Made by a program: the position numbers and the translations under genes
Notes under the pieces: model-generated
What the model saw: the letters and a program-made list of their open reading frames with translations, nothing else
Database searches by the model: none
Told to the model about the DNA's origin: nothing
Source: Burkholderiaceae bacterium DAT-1
Lineage (GTDB): Bacteria > Pseudomonadota > Gammaproteobacteria > Burkholderiales > Chitinimonadaceae
Direction of reading: 5' to 3'
Assembly: GCA_019084025.1 (NCBI GenBank)
Contig: JAHRBI010000005.1
Coordinates: 62,001-126,000 of the forward strand
Length of the DNA: 64,000 nt
Shown: positions 1 through 9,682 of the stretch, in pieces
Layout of the letters: every line of letters starts with the position of its first letter
How positions within the stretch are numbered: position 1 is the stretch's first letter

Positions 1-2
1 CA

Positions 3-296
3 GTCGTGCATGGCGCAGCCGAGACACCGCTCATGGGTGCGGCCAGTCTGGGATCGAAGCCAACCGTTGACTCAAGCGGCAAACTCTCCCTTGAGGTGTT
101 CCTGCTGGACTTTAGCGGCGATCTGTACGGCAAGCATCTTCGTATCGATTTTCTGCACAAGTTGCGCGACGAAGTCAAATACACAGGGTTAGATCCTCTG
201 ATACGGCAAATCCATCAGGATGTTGCCGACACCCGCCAGTATTTCGCTCATCATGCGGAAGCGCTGCAGACACGAATTAGCATCCCTCGTCCGTGA
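3..296 (+). CDS. ribF: RibF C-terminal part (riboflavin kinase/FAD synthetase), 5' end outside window
   Basis: Only the last 97 codons are present; the reading frame enters from the left edge. RibF phosphorylates riboflavin to FMN and adenylylates FMN to FAD in the cytoplasm. What is visible is the end of the riboflavin-kinase domain: a GSKPTVD segment, the strand LLDFSGDLYGKHL and the helix FLHKLRDE, all typical of the family. It sits just upstream of ileS and lspA, and ribF-ileS-lspA is a widely conserved proteobacterial order. The 155 bp between its stop and ileS may carry an ileS promoter, but I could not define one. Confidence 0.9.
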   Translation, partial: VVHGAAETPLMGAASLGSKPTVDSSGKLSLEVFLLDFSGDLYGKHLRIDFLHKLRDEVKYTGLDPLIRQIHQDVADTRQYFAHHAEALQTRISIPRP

Positions 297-451
297 GCGG
301 GCGGGGGTAATGTAGTCAGTCAGACCGCAGGCAAGCGTGATTTGTCTGCGCCGCAGCAGATGACATCGACAAGTAGCACTTGTCAGCAAATGAATAAATA
401 TCGCCGGCAGGCCAGGCCTGTCGACACACAGAATTTCCAGAGATTGTGACC

Positions 452-3331
452 ATGGCTGAACAAGCAAAAACCGAGCAAAACAAATATCCGGTAAACCTGT
501 TGGACACCCCGTTTCCAATGCGCGGCGATCTGGCCAAGCGCGAGCCGGGGTTTCTGGCGCGCTGGCAAAGCAAGAAACTCTACGAGAAAGTACGCGCTAA
601 GGCAGCCGGTCGTCCCAAGTTCATCCTGCATGATGGCCCGCCCTATGCCAATGGCGACATCCATATCGGCCATGCCGTCAACAAAATCCTGAAGGATATC
701 GTCGTCAAATCCAAGACGCTGTCTGGTTTTGATGCTCCTTACGTACCGGGTTGGGATTGCCACGGTCTGCCGATCGAGCATCAAATCGAAAAGCTCATCA
801 AGAGCGACAAGAAGGCCATCGAAGCCGCACCGGATATCCACGCCAAGATCGTCGCGTTCCGCAAGGAAAATGGACTGGACGAACGTGAAATCCGTCTGCC
901 AGCCGACTTCGTGCGCACCATGTGCCGCGAATACGCTGAGCGCCAGATTGCCCGCCAGATGAAAGATTTCGTGCGACTGGGCGTACTGGGCGACTGGGAC
1001 AATCCATACAAGACCATGGCTTTCGATACCGAAGCCAATATCGTCCGTACACTGGGTGAAATCCACGCCAATGGCTTCCTGACCAAGGGCCAGAAGCCTG
1101 TGCACTGGTGTGTGGAGTGTGGCTCCGCACTGGCTGAAGCCGAAGTCGAATACGAAGACAAGCACAGCCCGGCCATCGATGTGGCCTTCCAGTTTGCAGA
1201 CAATGCTGCGCTCTCTAAGGCCTTTGGTGGTGTAGAAATCGGCAACACTCCTGCATTCGCCGTGATCTGGACCACCACCCCGTGGACCCTGCCTGCCAAT
1301 CGCGCAGTCAGCGTGCATCCCGAACTGATCTACGACCTGATCGAAACCCCGAAGGGTCTGATCGTGGTTGTCCGCGAACAAGCTGAAAACGCCGTGAAGC
1401 GCTATGGCTTTGAGAGTGTGGAAGTCGTGGCACAGACTCAAGGTGCCAAGCTGGAACACCTGCTGCTGCAACATCCCTTCTACAATCGTCAGGTGCCGGT
1501 GATTCTGGGCGCCCACGTCACCACTGACTCGGGTACCGGCCTCGTGCATACCGCACCTGCACACGGTGTAGAAGACTGGTTGGTGGGGCAACAGTATCAG
1601 TTGTCCGACGAAAACCCGGTGGGCAATGATGGTCGCTACCACCCGAACGTGGAATGGCTGGCTGGCAAGTCCGTGTGGGAAGCCAATCCGCTGGTGGTCG
1701 AAAAGTTGACTGAACTCGGCTTGCTGCTGGCACATGAAAAGCTGCTGCACAGCTACCCGCATTGCTGGCGCCACAAGACCCCGATCATCTTCCGCGCCAC
1801 CGCACAATGGTTTATCTCCATGGAGAAGCCGGGCAAGGCTGGTGTCACCCTGCGTTCACTAGCCAATCAGGCCGTGGATGCCACCGAATTCTTCCCGGAC
1901 TGGGGTCGTCCGCGCCTCGAATCCATGATCGGCAACCGTCCGGACTGGTGCGTATCACGTCAGCGTAACTGGGGCGTGCCGATGACCTTCTTCGTGCACA
2001 AGGTGACGGGCGATCTGCACCCGCGCAGTGGCGAACTGCTGGAGCAAGTCGCGCAGCGCATCGAAAAGGCCGGCATCAACGCCTGGTTCTCGCTGGATGC
2101 GCGCGAGTTGCTGGGCGATGAAGCCGATCAGTACCAGAAGCTCAGCGATACACTGGACGTCTGGTTCGATTCCGGTTCGACGCACTTTGCCGTGCTGAAA
2201 CAGCGCGAAGCACTGGCCTGGCCTGCTGACCTGTATCTGGAAGGCTCCGATCAGCACCGTGGCTGGTTCCAGTCTTCGCTGCTGACTGGTTGTGCCACCG
2301 TGGGCCGCGCCCCGTACAAGCAACTGCTGACACACGGCTTTACCGTGGATGGTCAGGGGCGCAAGATGTCGAAGTCGGTGGGTAACGTCATCGCCCCGCA
2401 AAAGATTTTCGACAGCCTTGGTGCTGACATGCTGCGTCTGTGGGTCGCCAGCACCGATTATTCGGGTGAAATGTCGATTTCCGATGAAATCCTCAAGCGT
2501 GTCAGTGATAGCTATCGCCGCATCCGCAATACACTGCGTTTCTTGCTGGCTAATCTGAGCGACTTCGACATCAACCAGCATGCCGTTGCCGTATCCGACA
2601 TGCTGACGATTGATCAGTACGCCCTGCAGATGTCGCATGATTTCCAGACACGAACTCAGGCCGCCTACGATCGTTACAGCTTCCACAATGCAATGCAGGC
2701 TGTGCATGACTTCTGTTCCGAGGATCTGGGCAGTTTCTACCTCGATATCCTTAAGGATCGTCTGTACACCGTTCAGGCCGATAGTCCGAAGCGCCGCTCG
2801 GCGCAAACTGCGCTGTGGCACATCACCCGCGCGCTCGCGCTGTTGCTGGCACCCGTACTGAGCTTCACCACCGATGAAGTCTGGCAAACCCTGACCGCCA
2901 ATGAAGACGAGCACCCGCTGTTGCACACATGGCATGATCTGCCCGCTGTAGCCAAAGGGGAAGCACTGGCTGCGGAATGGAATACGATCCGTACCGTCCG
3001 CGCCCAGATCCTGAAGGAACTGGAAGTGGCGCGCGAAGCCAAGACCATTGGCTCCAGCCTGCAGGCAGAAGTTGAAGTCACGCTGCCAGCTGCAGATGCC
3101 GCCATCCTCGCTAAGCTGGGTGATGATTTCCGCTTTGTGCTGATCACTTCGCAAGCCAGTATCAAGGTGGGCGAGGCCTTTGCTGTGGCGGTGAAGCCGT
3201 CGGAAGCCGCCAAATGCGATCGCTGCTGGCACTATCGTCCGGCGGTTGGTACCCATGCCGACCATCCGGGCCTGTGTGACCGCTGCGTGAGCAACCTGTT
3301 CGGTGAAGGCGAGGAACGCAGCCATGCATAA
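452..3331 (+). CDS. ileS: Isoleucyl-tRNA synthetase
   Basis: Class I aminoacyl-tRNA synthetase that charges tRNA-Ile and edits mischarged valine in the cytoplasm. The 959-residue product has the full bacterial length. The ATP-binding HIGH motif is near residue 70 ([13 protein letters not shown]) and the KMSKS motif near residue 637 ([10 protein letters not shown]). The C-terminus carries a zinc-binding pair of CxxC motifs (CDRCWHY and CDRC). I chose the ATG at 452 because the MAEQ start fits the family; an in-frame GTG at 446 would add two residues. The stop overlaps the start of lspA by 8 bp, so the two are translationally coupled. Confidence 0.97.
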   Translation: MAEQAKTEQNKYPVNLLDTPFPMRGDLAKREPGFLARWQSKKLYEKVRAKAAGRPKFILHDGPPYANGDIHIGHAVNKILKDIVVKSKTLSGFDAPYVPGWDCHGLPIEHQIEKLIKSDKKAIEAAPDIHAKIVAFRKENGLDEREIRLPADFVRTMCREYAERQIARQMKDFVRLGVLGDWDNPYKTMAFDTEANIVRTLGEIHANGFLTKGQKPVHWCVECGSALAEAEVEYEDKHSPAIDVAFQFADNAALSKAFGGVEIGNTPAFAVIWTTTPWTLPANRAVSVHPELIYDLIETPKGLIVVVREQAENAVKRYGFESVEVVAQTQGAKLEHLLLQHPFYNRQVPVILGAHVTTDSGTGLVHTAPAHGVEDWLVGQQYQLSDENPVGNDGRYHPNVEWLAGKSVWEANPLVVEKLTELGLLLAHEKLLHSYPHCWRHKTPIIFRATAQWFISMEKPGKAGVTLRSLANQAVDATEFFPDWGRPRLESMIGNRPDWCVSRQRNWGVPMTFFVHKVTGDLHPRSGELLEQVAQRIEKAGINAWFSLDARELLGDEADQYQKLSDTLDVWFDSGSTHFAVLKQREALAWPADLYLEGSDQHRGWFQSSLLTGCATVGRAPYKQLLTHGFTVDGQGRKMSKSVGNVIAPQKIFDSLGADMLRLWVASTDYSGEMSISDEILKRVSDSYRRIRNTLRFLLANLSDFDINQHAVAVSDMLTIDQYALQMSHDFQTRTQAAYDRYSFHNAMQAVHDFCSEDLGSFYLDILKDRLYTVQADSPKRRSAQTALWHITRALALLLAPVLSFTTDEVWQTLTANEDEHPLLHTWHDLPAVAKGEALAAEWNTIRTVRAQILKELEVAREAKTIGSSLQAEVEVTLPAADAAILAKLGDDFRFVLITSQASIKVGEAFAVAVKPSEAAKCDRCWHYRPAVGTHADHPGLCDRCVSNLFGEGEERSHA

Positions 3332-3812
3332 GGGAATGGTGCGCTGGCTGGTGCTGGCAGTTGTGGTGATCGTACTCGATCAGATCACCAAGCTGTATAT
3401 CACCAGCCATTTTGCCTACGGCGAAGTGCTGCGCGTGCTGGATGTATTCAATATTACCTTTGTCTACAATCCGGGCGCAGCCTTCAGCTTTCTGCACGAT
3501 GCAGGCGGCTGGCAGCGCTATCTGTTCACTGCGTTCGCATTGATTGTATCCGGCGTCATCGTCTACCTGTTGCGCAAGCATCACGAAGAAACGCTATTTG
3601 CCGGCGCAATCAGTCTGGTGATGGGGGGTGCGATTGGGAATGTGATTGATCGCATGGCCTACGGCAAAGTCGTAGATTTTCTGGACTTTCATTGGGGCTT
3701 GGCGCACTTTCCCGCGTTCAATGTCGCAGACTCTGCCATTTGTATTGGTGCAGGGCTGATGATTCTGGATGGTTTCCTCAAGAAGTCCGAGGAAAAGTCA
3801 GTGCAACAATAA
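3324..3812 (+). CDS. lspA: Prolipoprotein signal peptidase (signal peptidase II)
   Basis: Inner-membrane aspartyl protease that cleaves the signal peptide of lipid-modified prolipoproteins. The protein has 162 residues and four hydrophobic segments. The two catalytic aspartates are seen in [14 protein letters not shown] and in [11 protein letters not shown], and the N-terminal DQITK motif is present. The ATG at 3324 overlaps the ileS stop by 8 bp; a GTG 21 bp upstream is in frame but would add unneeded residues. The strong terminator after the gene ends the ribF-ileS-lspA unit. The fkpB and ispH genes that often follow lspA are absent here. Confidence 0.96.
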   Translation: MHKGMVRWLVLAVVVIVLDQITKLYITSHFAYGEVLRVLDVFNITFVYNPGAAFSFLHDAGGWQRYLFTAFALIVSGVIVYLLRKHHEETLFAGAISLVMGGAIGNVIDRMAYGKVVDFLDFHWGLAHFPAFNVADSAICIGAGLMILDGFLKKSEEKSVQQ

Positions 3813-3844
3813 GTTGAACCTGATGTGATCGTGCAGGTACACGG

Positions 3845-3872
3845 GGCGGCCATTGGCCGCCTTTTGTTTTGC
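3845..3872 (+). terminator. Rho-independent terminator of ileS-lspA
   Basis: A perfect 7-bp stem (GGCGGCC / GGCCGCC, 3845-3851 with 3855-3861) has a 3-nt loop and is followed by TTTTGTTTT. It lies 32 bp after the lspA stop and separates the housekeeping unit from the FkbH cassette. Confidence 0.85.
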
Positions 3873-4066
3873 CTGTTGCACATCCACACCACCTAGTCGC
3901 ACGCAGTCAGCAATGCACATCAAACTGGTCTACAAATCAAGGTGATGCCGATACAAGATGCGGTGGTTTGTCACGATTGCGACTCGCCACCTGACACGAG
4001 GGGCAGCCATGGACACGGTATCGCACTCGGCCTGAGTGATCGATACCATTCAATCGGTACGCGATC

Positions 4067-5782
4067 ATGACACTTCGTCTGACCTGCACGAGCTTTTTAC
4101 CGGAGCGGCACCCCGCCTGGCGGGCACTTTCCGCATCAACCGAACTCGATTTTGGTCAGTATGGTGACTGGCCGGTTGCACTCACAGCGTCCGGCACACA
4201 GGATGCGCTGGCCTGGGTGCTATTTCTCGATGATTTACTTCCCTGGCACATTCATACACAAGGAAATCCTGACGCAGTACAGATCGCAATCGAGGCGATT
4301 GATCAGGCACTTGCCGCACTCAATCAATATCTACTCCAGCACACGACGCCGACGCTCGTTGCATGGCTAGGATGGCATACTGATTCCCTACTCCGCATGG
4401 CGCGACACCCTACAGTCTCGGTAAAGGTAGCGGCATATCTGCATGATGCGCTCTATGCAAAAGCAGCCGAGCATCGTCATCTGTATCTGCTACCGCTGGA
4501 TATGGCATTTGCAGAAGTCGGACTCAGGCACTGTCTGGATAACCGAAACTTCCATTCCAGCCATTGTCGTCTATCACAGACGGGCCTCAAGGTACTGAGC
4601 CAAAACCTGGCAAACCTGCTCGGCCGAACCCGTCAGCCCGCGCGCAAGGTGCTGGTACTGGATTGCGACAATACCTTGTGGGGCGGCGTGATTGGCGAGG
4701 CAGGACTCAGTGGCATTGCACTTGGACAGGATGGGCTAGGTAACGCCTTTGTCGCCTTTCAGCAAGTTGCCAAGCGGCTTGCAGATAGTGGTACGGTACT
4801 GGCAATCAGCAGCAAGAATGAGGAAGTTGATGTCTGGCGCGTATTTACGGAACACGCGGGTATGGTGCTCAAGCGCAATGACATTGCCACTGCCCGAATT
4901 GACTGGCGCGAAAAATCGATCCATCTGCGTGAAATCGCCGCGGATCTGGATATCGGCCTGGATAGTCTGGTGTTCTGGGACGACAACCCGGTGGAGCGCG
5001 AAAAGGTTCGTGCTGCGCTGCCTATGGTGCTAGTTCCCGAGCCACCTGCCGAGGTGGTTGACTGGGCAGATGCACTTGCCTCGCTGGATGCACTGGCGCA
5101 GTTTGCCAAATCATCGGATGACCTGAAAAAAACCGAACAATACCGGGCGCGTGCTGCATTTGTCTCCGAGGCTCGCCATGCTGCCAGTGCCGAGGCATTT
5201 CTGGCATCGATCAATATGCGTCCTGCCGCACAAATCATCAGTGACTCGACACTGGGCCGTGCTGCGCAATTGTGCGCCAAAACCAATCAGTTCAACCTGC
5301 GCTTGATTCGATACGATGAAGCGGGACTACAGACTCGACTGGCAGAGCCTCGCACCATCGGTCTGCTGGCGAGCCTGAGCGATCGGTTTGGTGACCATGG
5401 CATCACGGGCATGGCACTGATCACCGAAACACGCGTGCCCGACATCGCCTTTCTGGACGCATTCCTCATGAGCTGCCGCGTCCTAGGACGTCATCTTGAG
5501 GCCTGGATGCTGTCACAACTGCGGGAACACGCGCAGGCGCTTGGTTATCGCTACCTGCTCGCACAGTTCATCCCGGGTGAACGCAATACGCCCGCCATGC
5601 AATTTCTACCGGAGCACGGTTTCACCGCTGTCACTGCACTTACTCCCGGTCACTACCTATCTGACCAAATCACGGCCGCGTTTACGCAAACTGATATCGG
5701 TACCTATTACTTTGTCGAACTTGCCCGGTGGCAGATTCCGCATCTGGAGGTCTTTCAACATGAATCGCCAGCAATTGCTTGA
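4067..5782 (+). CDS. FkbH-like HAD-IIIC family protein (acyl-ACP loading enzyme)
   Basis: 571 residues. The central HAD domain has the DxDxT signature in LVLDCDNTLWGG (Asp199 and Asp201) and a second acidic motif VFWDDNPVEREKVR near residue 305. The C-terminal part resembles a GNAT fold and has the FLMSCRVLGR motif usual for FkbH proteins. Known FkbH enzymes take a phosphoglyceryl group from a glycolytic intermediate and load glycerate onto an acyl carrier protein. The next gene is an ACP, overlapping by 23 bp, which fits that role. The N-terminal ~190 residues are the variable region seen in longer family members. No Shine-Dalgarno is evident before the ATG. The substrate is inferred, not shown. 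Confidence 0.88.
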   Translation: MTLRLTCTSFLPERHPAWRALSASTELDFGQYGDWPVALTASGTQDALAWVLFLDDLLPWHIHTQGNPDAVQIAIEAIDQALAALNQYLLQHTTPTLVAWLGWHTDSLLRMARHPTVSVKVAAYLHDALYAKAAEHRHLYLLPLDMAFAEVGLRHCLDNRNFHSSHCRLSQTGLKVLSQNLANLLGRTRQPARKVLVLDCDNTLWGGVIGEAGLSGIALGQDGLGNAFVAFQQVAKRLADSGTVLAISSKNEEVDVWRVFTEHAGMVLKRNDIATARIDWREKSIHLREIAADLDIGLDSLVFWDDNPVEREKVRAALPMVLVPEPPAEVVDWADALASLDALAQFAKSSDDLKKTEQYRARAAFVSEARHAASAEAFLASINMRPAAQIISDSTLGRAAQLCAKTNQFNLRLIRYDEAGLQTRLAEPRTIGLLASLSDRFGDHGITGMALITETRVPDIAFLDAFLMSCRVLGRHLEAWMLSQLREHAQALGYRYLLAQFIPGERNTPAMQFLPEHGFTAVTALTPGHYLSDQITAAFTQTDIGTYYFVELARWQIPHLEVFQHESPAIA

Positions 5783-6002
5783 GGTCATCCGCGATACCTT
5801 TCCGGATGCCAGCTTCAACAGCGATGATTCCGCGCTTGGATTGGGCAGCTTTTCCCAGTGGGATTCACTGGGGAACTTCAATTTACTGCTGCAAATTGAG
5901 GAGGCCGCAGGCATCCGCCTAAGCAGCGAAGAAATCTCCGAAACCAAAACCCTTGCAGGCATCATCGCCTGTCTGAAACGGCATGGCGCATATGCAGATT
6001 GA
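5760..6002 (+). CDS. Acyl carrier protein partner of the FkbH-like enzyme
   Basis: 80 residues, acidic and helical, with the ACP signature WDSLGNFNLLL; Ser36 is the expected phosphopantetheine attachment site. A strong ribosome site (TGGAGGTC at about 5745) sets the ATG at 5760 inside the end of the FkbH gene. Its own end overlaps the following acetyltransferase-like gene by 20 bp. It most likely carries the acyl unit loaded by the FkbH-like protein; the downstream AAC(3)-fold enzyme is a candidate for moving that unit onto an amino sugar. Confidence 0.85.
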   Translation: MNRQQLLEVIRDTFPDASFNSDDSALGLGSFSQWDSLGNFNLLLQIEEAAGIRLSSEEISETKTLAGIIACLKRHGAYAD

Positions 6003-6771
6003 TGCACACAGCTTTCAGGAAGCCCTGACATCCTGCGGCATCCAGCCCGGCGACACCCTGATGCTGCACGCCGATGCGCTTGCTGCCATGCAGATTCGCA
6101 CGGGAACACCGTCGGAAAAGATGGATACGCTGCTAGATGGGGTGCTGGCCGCACTAGGGTCAACAGGCACACTGATCATGCCAACGTTTACCTATAGTGC
6201 CACCAAGGGGGAGGTATTTGATCCCGAGTTGTCGCCCAGCACAGTCGGCCAGCTTACCGAGCTTTTCCGTTTACGATCCGGAGTAAAGCGCTCCGTCCAT
6301 CCAATCTTCAGCGTGGCCGCATATGGTGCCAAGGCTGATGATTATGCCTGTAGCGTGACAGAAGATAGTTTTGGCCCGGGTACAGCTTTCGATCTGCTCA
6401 ATCGGGACAATGCCTGGATTGCTTGTCTGGCGTGCTGTTTTGACCGGATCACTTTCGTGCATTACGTCGAGCAATATGCAAGCGTAGATTACCGCTTCTT
6501 TAAATCATTCCCAAGCCAGATCCTGCGCGATGGCCAGATCGAATCTGGCTCGGTTCGCTATCTCGTGCGCCATCTTGATCGCCAGACCGTGACGCATCTG
6601 GATACCCTGAAAACAGAGCTGCAACGTACAGGCCAGCTGCATACTGCCGACATTGGCCGTGCACAACTGTTATGCGTGCGCGCGCGGGACTTTCTGAATA
6701 CCGCGCTGGGACTCATGAAACAGCAGCCCAATGTACTGATCGAGGAAGGCGCATGCCCGACCACGACATGA
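5983..6771 (+). CDS. AAC(3)-family N-acyltransferase-like protein
   Basis: 262 residues resembling aminoglycoside N3'-acetyltransferases and their YokD-like relatives. Family landmarks visible: LIMPTFTYS, HPIFSVAAYG (usual HPxHS in the family), DSFGPGTAFDLL and FVHYVEQYASVDYRF. The N-terminal HSS motif of resistance enzymes is replaced by LHADALAAM. Because it is translationally coupled to an ACP and lies in a sugar-modification cassette, it more likely acylates a surface-sugar amine than detoxifies aminoglycosides; that is inference. The start could be the ATG at 5983 or at 5992. Confidence 0.78.
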   Translation: MAHMQIDAHSFQEALTSCGIQPGDTLMLHADALAAMQIRTGTPSEKMDTLLDGVLAALGSTGTLIMPTFTYSATKGEVFDPELSPSTVGQLTELFRLRSGVKRSVHPIFSVAAYGAKADDYACSVTEDSFGPGTAFDLLNRDNAWIACLACCFDRITFVHYVEQYASVDYRFFKSFPSQILRDGQIESGSVRYLVRHLDRQTVTHLDTLKTELQRTGQLHTADIGRAQLLCVRARDFLNTALGLMKQQPNVLIEEGACPTTT

Positions 6772-7160
6772 AATTTGATCACATTGGCGTATTTGTAACA
6801 TCGCTTGAACTGGGCCGCACACATCTGGCTGCGATTCTGGACATTCATGAATGGACTGATCCCATTGATGATCCGATCCAGAAAGTCAGTGTGCAGTTCG
6901 GACTGGATTCCTCCGGCATTCGCTTCGAACTGGTTGCGCCCAATGGCGAGGGCAATCCTGTTACACCCGTTTTGGGAAGCGGTAAAAATATCCTGAATCA
7001 TGTGGCGTATACCGTGCCCGATCTGGATAAAAAACTGGCAGAACTCAGAGCCGCACGCTGCATGCCGCTCGGCCCGGCTCAACCCGCCACAGCCTTTGAC
7101 GGACGCCGCATCGCCTTTGTACTCACACCACTGCGCATGATTATCGAACTAATTGAATAA
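6753..7160 (+). CDS. VOC (glyoxalase/bleomycin-resistance) family protein
   Basis: 135 residues with two beta-alpha-beta-beta-beta units typical of the vicinal oxygen chelate fold (FDHIGVFVTSLE near the start, LNHVAYTVPDLDKKL in the middle, MIIELIE at the end). The first His (FDHIG), the mid His (NHVAY) and the terminal Glu could form the metal site, as in methylmalonyl-CoA epimerase-like proteins. The ATG at 6753 follows a good ribosome site (GAGGAAGG at 6742) and overlaps the previous stop by 19 bp. The substrate is unknown; its place in the cassette suggests an epimerase or lyase step on the acyl or sugar unit. Confidence 0.8.
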   Translation: MPDHDMKFDHIGVFVTSLELGRTHLAAILDIHEWTDPIDDPIQKVSVQFGLDSSGIRFELVAPNGEGNPVTPVLGSGKNILNHVAYTVPDLDKKLAELRAARCMPLGPAQPATAFDGRRIAFVLTPLRMIIELIE

Positions 7161-7171
7161 GGAATATCCCG

Positions 7172-8359
7172 ATGAGTGAGACTGTCTGCCAGTGCCCTGT
7201 CTGTCATGGGGTACGCAACCGTCCCCTGCTGATGCTGAAGGACGCGCCCATATACCTGCATCCTGCAATCGCAGATGCGGATGTTCCCTTGCCGCACACA
7301 CTGAACCTGGATTACCGGCAATGCCTCGCATGCGGACATGCCTTCCAGGTGAGCTTCGACATGGACATGCTGCGCCGGATTTATGAAAACCACTATTACA
7401 CCCCCGCAGCCGAGGGTGTTGCGGTCGGTGCACGAAACGATTTCATGTCCTTCCTGCGTGACTATTGCCAGCGCAAGGGCTTTACGCCGGATCGCATTCT
7501 GGAAGTCGGCTGCTCGTCAGGCGAAGTTTTGCTCGATGTGCAGCTCGGTCTCAAGGCCGACATCGAAAAAGTGCTTGGCATCGAGCCCAATCACGATACT
7601 GCGCAGGCAGCCCGCAAGCACGGGCTGAACATTCTGGAAGCGTTTCTGGATGTGCCGCTTGCCAAGCAACTGGGGCAGTTTTCACTGGTCTATACCCGCC
7701 ATGTGATCGAACATGTAGACGACCTGCCTGCATTCCTCGCCAGCTTGAAACAAGCCGTAGCAGCAGATGGCATCATCGTCATTGAAACGCCTTGCCTTGA
7801 CGTTTGTTTACGCAATCAACGCGATATCGGCTTCCATGTTGAACATCTGCATCTGTTTTCCATGCAGTCACTTGCGCAGGCCGCACGTCTAGCGGGCTTG
7901 CACGTTGCTGCACTTGGGGAGACTTCGCTGGGTCACATGATTGCTGTCTGCACGCTGCAAGCCGGGGAATGTAGTATCCCTGTGACAGATCTCGTAGGCG
8001 ATCTGCAAGCCTGTCACGATGAGCGCGTGACATGGTGGCAAACTCGTTTATCTGGCCGGAAATCGATTTTCTGGGGAGCAGGGAGTGCTGCCCGGATCCT
8101 CATGGCAGAAACAGGGCTCAAACCCGACGCTTTGCTGGATGGCAATCCGGGTAAGTCAGGTAAACAGTTTATCGGGATGAAGCAACCCATTCAGCTTGCC
8201 TCTGAATTCGTGCGCAAGCTGATTGAATCGGGGGAGGATCGTGACTACACACTGGTCGCCGCCTCCATGTTCTGCAAGGAAATCCGTCAGGACATGGACA
8301 AGATGGGCTGGAAGGGCGAATTCGTGAGCCTGTTTGATGATGTACATGCCGCGCCATGA
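7172..8359 (+). CDS. Class I SAM methyltransferase with zinc-binding N-terminus (C-methyltransferase-like)
   Basis: 395 residues in three parts. The N-terminal zinc-binding domain has CPVC and CLACGH. The SAM-binding Rossmann domain has motif [12 protein letters not shown] near residue 108. The C-terminal domain has a second nucleotide-like motif ([11 protein letters not shown]), as in the sugar C-methyltransferase family (TylC3-like). Such enzymes methylate NDP-keto sugars; the exact substrate cannot be read from sequence. It starts 11 bp after the VOC gene with an AAGGA ribosome site and ends in an ATGA overlap with the next gene, so it belongs to the same transcript. Confidence 0.85.
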   Translation: MSETVCQCPVCHGVRNRPLLMLKDAPIYLHPAIADADVPLPHTLNLDYRQCLACGHAFQVSFDMDMLRRIYENHYYTPAAEGVAVGARNDFMSFLRDYCQRKGFTPDRILEVGCSSGEVLLDVQLGLKADIEKVLGIEPNHDTAQAARKHGLNILEAFLDVPLAKQLGQFSLVYTRHVIEHVDDLPAFLASLKQAVAADGIIVIETPCLDVCLRNQRDIGFHVEHLHLFSMQSLAQAARLAGLHVAALGETSLGHMIAVCTLQAGECSIPVTDLVGDLQACHDERVTWWQTRLSGRKSIFWGAGSAARILMAETGLKPDALLDGNPGKSGKQFIGMKQPIQLASEFVRKLIESGEDRDYTLVAASMFCKEIRQDMDKMGWKGEFVSLFDDVHAAP

Positions 8360-9675
8360 GTGATCTCTCCTCCGGCTTTGACCCCATGTACCAGTGGGCA
8401 TGTGATCTTTTCCCGATCAATCGCAGTATTACCGGGGAAGGCGTGCGCCAGACGTTACGGTACCTTGCGGAGCGATTGCCGGGTCTAACTACTGTCGAGG
8501 TGCCCTCCGGAACATCTGTATTTGACTGGGAAGTCCCGCCTGAATGGCATGTTCGTGAGGCATGGGTAGCAGATCTGGCAGGTAATCGGCTGATCGATTT
8601 TTCCCGCCATAATCTGCACCTAATGGGGTACTCGGAACCGGTAGATACCGTTGTGTCCAAGGAAGAGCTGGATACGCACCTGTACTCGCTACCCGACCGA
8701 CCAGATGCCATTCCTTACACTACTTCTTATTACAAGCGACGCTGGGGCTTCTGCCTTCCACACGCGCAGCGTGCAAAATTACCCGAGGGGCCATTCAGGG
8801 TATACATCGATAGCGAAGTGAAACAAGGCAGTCTCACTTACGGTGAACTGATTCTGCCAGGCAAGTCCGATCGGGAAATTTTACTTTCCACCTATATCTG
8901 TCATCCATCTATGGCCAATAACGAGCTGTCCGGGCCGGTAGTGACCACCGCGCTGGCACGCTGGCTCATGTCTCTGCCTTCGCGTCGCTATACTTACCGC
9001 ATTGTCTTTGTGCCGGAAACCATCGGCTCGATCACCTACCTTAGCCGCCACTGGGAACATATGCAGGCGAAAACGGATACAGGTTTTGTGGTGACCTGCA
9101 TCGGCGATGAGCGCGCCTACTCTTACCTTCCGTCCCGACTGGGCAATACACTGGCTGATCGCGCTGCCCGGCATGTCCTCCACCATCTGGCGCCGGACTA
9201 TAAAGCCTACTCATTTCTCGATCGTGGCAGCGATGAACGCCAATATTGCAGTCCGGGTATCGACTTGCCTGTGTGCTCCATCATGCGCAGCAAGTACGGC
9301 GAGTATCCTGAATATCATACCTCTGATGACAATCTCGACCTGATCTCCCAGGCAGGCCTTGAAGGTGGCTTTAACATACTCAAGGATACACTCAGCCTGC
9401 TAGAAGCCAATCACCGCTATCGCTGTACCGTCAGATGCGAGCCGCAACTTGGCAAGCGCGGACTCTACCCCACCTTGAGTACCCGAGATACCAAGCAGCA
9501 GGTTGCAGCCATGATGAATCTCATTGCCTATGCCGATGGCGAACATGATCTGATTGAAATTGCCGATCAAACTGGCGTATATGCCGGCGAGCTTGTCCCG
9601 ATTGCCCTTCGGCTGCTTCAGGAAGGCTTGCTGGAGATCGTTAGCTATACTCAAACGACATCCTCCCCGGCCTAG
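8356..9675 (+). CDS. DUF4910 aminopeptidase-like protein of polysaccharide loci
   Basis: 439 residues, similar to DUF4910/DUF2172 proteins: an M28-like zinc peptidase fold with an inserted domain and a C-terminal winged helix. Visible metal-site candidates are [24 protein letters not shown] and YHTSDDN. These proteins recur in O-antigen, capsule and flagellin-modification loci and probably act as amidohydrolases or deacylases on sugar amides rather than on proteins. Coupled to the methyltransferase gene by an ATGA overlap. It is the last clearly coupled gene of the cassette. Function beyond the fold is inference. Confidence 0.8.
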   Translation: MSDLSSGFDPMYQWACDLFPINRSITGEGVRQTLRYLAERLPGLTTVEVPSGTSVFDWEVPPEWHVREAWVADLAGNRLIDFSRHNLHLMGYSEPVDTVVSKEELDTHLYSLPDRPDAIPYTTSYYKRRWGFCLPHAQRAKLPEGPFRVYIDSEVKQGSLTYGELILPGKSDREILLSTYICHPSMANNELSGPVVTTALARWLMSLPSRRYTYRIVFVPETIGSITYLSRHWEHMQAKTDTGFVVTCIGDERAYSYLPSRLGNTLADRAARHVLHHLAPDYKAYSFLDRGSDERQYCSPGIDLPVCSIMRSKYGEYPEYHTSDDNLDLISQAGLEGGFNILKDTLSLLEANHRYRCTVRCEPQLGKRGLYPTLSTRDTKQQVAAMMNLIAYADGEHDLIEIADQTGVYAGELVPIALRLLQEGLLEIVSYTQTTSSPA

Positions 9676-9682
9676 TATCCAA

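Noticed and set aside
383-1807. Long minus-strand open frame of 474 codons opposite ileS
   Set aside because: The opposite strand carries ileS with all synthetase motifs; the antisense product is Cys/His-rich with no known motif, a usual by-product of biased codon use.
1955-3325. Long minus-strand open frame of 456 codons opposite the second half of ileS
   Set aside because: Same reason: ileS is certain here, and the antisense product shows no domain.
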